Below, in pieces: positions 5,823 through 7,793 of a stretch of DNA of 7,793 nucleotides. The notes beneath the pieces were generated by a model. That model had not been told where the DNA came from. It saw nothing but the letters and a program-made list of their open reading frames with translations, and ran no database searches. Position numbers and translations under genes: made by a program. The DNA lies in contig JBILKV010000202.1 of NCBI GenBank assembly GCA_044376515.1, positions 1 through 7,793 on the forward strand, in the 5' to 3' direction. Numbering within the stretch: the first letter of the stretch is position 1; every line of letters begins with the position of its first letter. Source of the DNA: Chth-196 sp044376515 (GTDB lineage: Bacteria > Verrucomicrobiota > Verrucomicrobiia > Chthoniobacterales > Chthoniobacteraceae).

Positions 5823-6630
5823 TGGGCGCGATGGAAAGAGCCGCCGGCGATGGAATCGGCGTGGCCACCTGGGCTGGCGCCGGAACACCCGAACGGCGCG
5901 GGGTGGCCACTCGCCATAGGAGCGATGCCAGAAGGCCGACGGCGACCACAGCCCCCGCTGCGGGGCCATATTGCCTTGCGAGAACCAAGGGGACCGGCTC
6001 CGGGGGAGGTGGAACAGGATGCGCCGCCCTGGCCTCAAAACACTTTACGGTGATGCGTTCGGCCGCGATGCCCTCCACCGCGTTCTGTATCACGCTTCGG
6101 ATCTCGGACACATCGAAAGGGGGCTGGCCCGGCGCGTCCGGCTCGGGCCGATATTTAATCACCACGGAGGCAGCCGAGGGCGCCGTGCGGCCCAGGAGCG
6201 GGGTCACTTCCGGCACCACGATGTGCACTCTGGCGGAGAGCACCCCCTCGATGCACCGAGTGATGGTTGTGGAGAGTTCCTCGGAGAGCGCAAAGAGATG
6301 TCTGGCCTGCTCCTCGCGGGGGGAGGAAACCATCCCTTTCTCTTTGTAGAGCTCGGCCATTCCGATCGTCCTTTCCCTAGGCAACCCCTCGGCGCGCAGT
6401 TGCTCGACGGCTTGCGAGAGCTGGCTGGATTCCACCGAGAGGCTCCACAGGCCTTCCTGCGCCGGGGCCTTCGACGAATCGATTCCCCGGGCGCGCAGAA
6501 GGCCGAGGATTTCGACTGCCTCATTCTCCTCGAGCTGGCTATAGAGCACCTCCTTGCATCCGCAGAGAGCGGTCAACAGCAGGCCGCAGGCGACCCGGGC
6601 AGCGCACCCAGCCCAAGACGGATTTCTCAC
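5806..6630 (-). CDS. sctJ: SctJ (YscJ/PrgK) inner-membrane ring lipoprotein
   Basis: SctJ forms the periplasmic inner ring of the injectisome basal body. The 274-aa product has a lipoprotein signal: basic start, hydrophobic stretch VACGLLLTALCG and the lipidated Cys at 25, followed by KEVLYSQLEENEAVEIL, matching YscJ's CKVDLYTGISQKEGNEML. Other family blocks are KGMVSSPREEQARHLFALSE (98-117), EGVLSARVHIVVPE (128-141), ASVVIKYRP (154-162) and IRSVIQNAVEGIAAERITV (177-195). A transmembrane helix lies at about 221-239, followed by a 35-residue cytoplasmic tail rich in Pro and Ala, longer than that of YscJ. The start is GTG at 6630, overlapping the sctI stop as GTGA. The last residues are coded within the overlap with sctL. 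Confidence 0.96.
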   Translation of the reverse strand: MRNPSWAGCAARVACGLLLTALCGCKEVLYSQLEENEAVEILGLLRARGIDSSKAPAQEGLWSLSVESSQLSQAVEQLRAEGLPRERTIGMAELYKEKGMVSSPREEQARHLFALSEELSTTITRCIEGVLSARVHIVVPEVTPLLGRTAPSAASVVIKYRPEPDAPGQPPFDVSEIRSVIQNAVEGIAAERITVKCFEARAAHPVPPPPEPVPLVLARQYGPAAGAVVAVGLLASLLWRVATPRRSGVPAPAQVATPIPSPAALSIAPNEPLA

Positions 6631-7007
6631 TGGTTTTTGAAAAGGGTTTTCACTCCCTCCGAACTCTTGTCGCAGACCTTGGCCACGAGGTGTTCCTCCA
6701 GGGCAAGCGCCCCAAACTGGACCTGCGCCATCAAAAGATCCTGCGGATGGGGACTGGAGGTGCTTCCGATCTTGTTGAGGGTGGATTGCAGGTTTTCCAA
6801 CGAGCTGCTGTGGCTCGTGTTCACCTGCTCGAAGCTCGTGAGCAGGCGTTCCCCGACCGCACCCGCGAACTCCGGATCCCGGGCCGAGGGCGTGGCCCAG
6901 CCCTCGTGGAAGGCGGCGAGGTCGCTGAGCGAAACGGCGGCGGGCGGGGGCACGGGGCGCGCTCCAGGAGGGGCTGCCGGGGCGAGCGAATGGATGGGAT
7001 GGATCAT
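6627..7007 (-). CDS. sctI: SctI (YscI) inner-rod protein
   Basis: SctI forms the short rod or adaptor that anchors the needle in the basal body and is itself an early secreted substrate. The 126-aa product matches YscI (about 115 aa) best at its C-terminus: QDLLMAQVQFGALALEEHLV followed by AKVCDKSSEGVKTLFKNQ, against YscI's NDLMLMQWSLIRITIQEELI and AKTAGRMSQNVETL. Before it come a helix at about 47-80 (AVGERLLTSFEQVNTSHSSS) corresponding to YscI's GHSLLKEVSDIQKSFK, and a proline-rich N-terminus of 25 residues. No signal peptide is present, as expected for a type III substrate. It is followed with a 4-nt overlap by sctJ and is separated from sctG by 43 nt. Confidence 0.93.
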   Translation of the reverse strand: MIHPIHSLAPAAPPGARPVPPPAAVSLSDLAAFHEGWATPSARDPEFAGAVGERLLTSFEQVNTSHSSSLENLQSTLNKIGSTSSPHPQDLLMAQVQFGALALEEHLVAKVCDKSSEGVKTLFKNQ

Positions 7008-7050
7008 GCCTGTGAATATTCGGGGAGTGGATGGGCCGGTGGTGGATTGC

Positions 7051-7368
7051 TCATAGCCAGGGATGCAGGGTGCCTGATGCAGAGTCTTCCTCGGGTGCGC
7101 CTTTGATTTCCCGGCAAAGTTCCAGGAGCTCGACGGCTTCCGGGAGATGCGGGTGCTGCGCCAGAACCCGCGTGCGCAGCTCGTAGTCCGCCGCCAGGGT
7201 TTTGCCGTGGTAGAGGTGAATCAAAACCCGGGCGAGCAGCGGCGTGGGATGGCTCGGCAGCCGCGCCTCCAGCTCAGCGAGGATTTCCCGCGCCTCCGGG
7301 AACAGGCCGAATCGTCCGGCGAGCAGAGCGGTTTCGGCGAGATGCCTCAGGAGAGCGGCGGTTTGCAT
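7051..7368 (-). CDS. sctG: SctG (YscG-like, TPR-type) needle chaperone
   Basis: YscG and YscE together bind the needle subunit YscF in the cytoplasm and stop it polymerising early. The 105-aa product is all helical and TPR-like: LLRHLAETALLAGRFGLFPE and AREILAELEARL match YscG's LLAEIALIGTG...EEANCIAEWL, followed by the helix pair LLARVLIHLYHGKTLAADYE and PEAVELLELCREIKG. The length is close to YscG (115). The last 15 residues, EEDSASGTLHPWL, are an extra polar tail. It lies 20 nt after the needle gene, the expected F-G order. No clear ribosome binding site precedes ATG 7368. The assignment rests on helix pattern, size and position as much as on sequence identity. Confidence 0.82.
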   Translation of the reverse strand: MQTAALLRHLAETALLAGRFGLFPEAREILAELEARLPSHPTPLLARVLIHLYHGKTLAADYELRTRVLAQHPHLPEAVELLELCREIKGAPEEDSASGTLHPWL

Positions 7369-7388
7369 GGAGGCGATCGGAAGCCTGC

Positions 7389-7622
7389 TTAACTGTTGGT
7401 GTTGTCGATCACCTTCTCCCCCATTTTCCTCATCATATCGATCGACTTCGAGGCGAAGGAAACCACCTGCGATGCCTGGGCGCTTTCGGCCTGGACCGCC
7501 ATGATTTCGTCGATCCTCAGGTCGCCCGCGTTGAGCGCGTTCATGGTGCTGGAGAGCGTGTTCACCGCGGTATCCACGGCGGGTGAGAGGAGCGTGTAGA
7601 TGGATTTGACTGAGGTTGACAT
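7389..7622 (-). CDS. sctF: SctF (YscF/CdsF-like) needle subunit
   Basis: SctF polymerises into the hollow extracellular needle. The 77-aa product has the right size, no signal peptide, no cysteine, and two amphipathic helices: about 11-31 (LLSPAVDTAVNTLSSTMNAL) and about 36-73 (IDEIMAVQAESAQASQVVSF then ASKSIDMMRKMGEKVI), joined by a short turn NAGDLR. The second helix, with its Q/S/A/M-rich pattern, is more like chlamydial CdsF (MFNLQFRMQILSQYM...) than Yersinia YscF, which has a PDNP turn. The position just before the YscG-like chaperone supports the call. An inner-rod paralogue is the main alternative, but sctI is found elsewhere. The ATG at 7622 is preceded by CCCCATC, with no Shine-Dalgarno sequence. 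It lies 26 nt after the preceding stop. Confidence 0.75.
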   Translation of the reverse strand: MSTSVKSIYTLLSPAVDTAVNTLSSTMNALNAGDLRIDEIMAVQAESAQASQVVSFASKSIDMMRKMGEKVIDNTNS

Positions 7623-7648
7623 GATGGGGTGTTGGTTTGGGTTATTTC

Positions 7649-7793
7649 TTAGGAGCCAAGGGGCGCGGGGAGCTGCCGCGCTCCGAGCTGTTTCGATGTG
7701 TCCCCCAGAAGCTTTTCCGCCAGGCTAATGAGCAGGTTCGGGGTTTCGGGATCGGAGAGCATCCTCGCCAGCAACTCCTCCCGGTTGAGCCGG
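7649..7793 (-). CDS. C-terminal end of a gene upstream of sctF (partial)
   Basis: A frame open from the window edge (first whole codon from 7792) gives 47 residues, RLNREELLARMLSDPETPNL then LISLAEKLLGDTSKQLG, ending in PAPLGS and TAA at 7649-7651. It looks helical and soluble, with no membrane segment. In Yersinia and Pseudomonas the gene before the needle gene is yscE/pscE, a small helical co-chaperone for the needle, and sctD lies before that. This could be an sctE-like protein or the tail of sctD; the visible part does not decide. The stop is 26 nt from the sctF start, so it belongs to the same operon. Confidence 0.6.
   Translation of the reverse strand, partial: RLNREELLARMLSDPETPNLLISLAEKLLGDTSKQLGARQLPAPLGS

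Noticed and set aside
5823..6038. Upstream extension of sctL to an earlier start
   Set aside because: The added 72 residues are rich in Arg, Trp and Pro, lie wholly inside sctJ, and precede the point where YscL-like sequence begins.

Overview
The window is most of a type III secretion (injectisome) gene cluster of the Ysc kind, in GC-rich DNA. Nearly everything lies on the minus strand and reads right to left as one tightly packed operon: end of an unidentified small gene, sctF (needle), sctG (needle chaperone), sctI (inner rod), sctJ (inner-membrane ring lipoprotein), sctL (stator), sctN (ATPase), two small unrecognised genes, sctO (ATPase stalk), sctP (needle-length and substrate switch) and sctQ (C-ring or sorting-platform protein). 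Four junctions are 4-nt stop/start overlaps (GTGA or ATGA), one is TGATG, and others overlap by 11, 17 and 47 nt, so translation is probably coupled through the run.

At the left end a plus-strand gene converges on sctQ. I read it as sctK, the sorting-platform protein that in Yersinia lies between yscJ and yscL. Here J and L overlap directly and K has been moved. It is preceded by a strong plus-strand hairpin with a GCAA tetraloop and a T-rich tail, which probably ends an upstream plus-strand gene whose last codons occupy about positions 3-107. The 202-nt gap between the converging sctK and sctQ holds a plausible terminator for sctK and a short block of 9-nt direct repeats bounded by 7-nt inverted repeats.

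Together the genes supply the needle and its chaperone, the rod, the inner-ring lipoprotein, and nearly the whole cytoplasmic engine (K, L, N, O, Q). The secretin (sctC), the export gate (sctR, S, T, U, V), sctD, translocators and effectors are not in the window. The order looks like the Yersinia virC-type block (E-F-G-I-J-K-L) joined to the virB-type block (N-O-P-Q).

The organism cannot be named from this sequence. High GC, a Ysc/Chlamydia-like gene set, rearranged order and almost no Shine-Dalgarno sequences would suit an environmental bacterium such as a member of the Verrucomicrobiota or a related PVC phylum. That is inference. The least explained parts are the two small genes between sctN and sctO, the displaced sctK, and a possible internal start giving a free C-terminal SctQ fragment.
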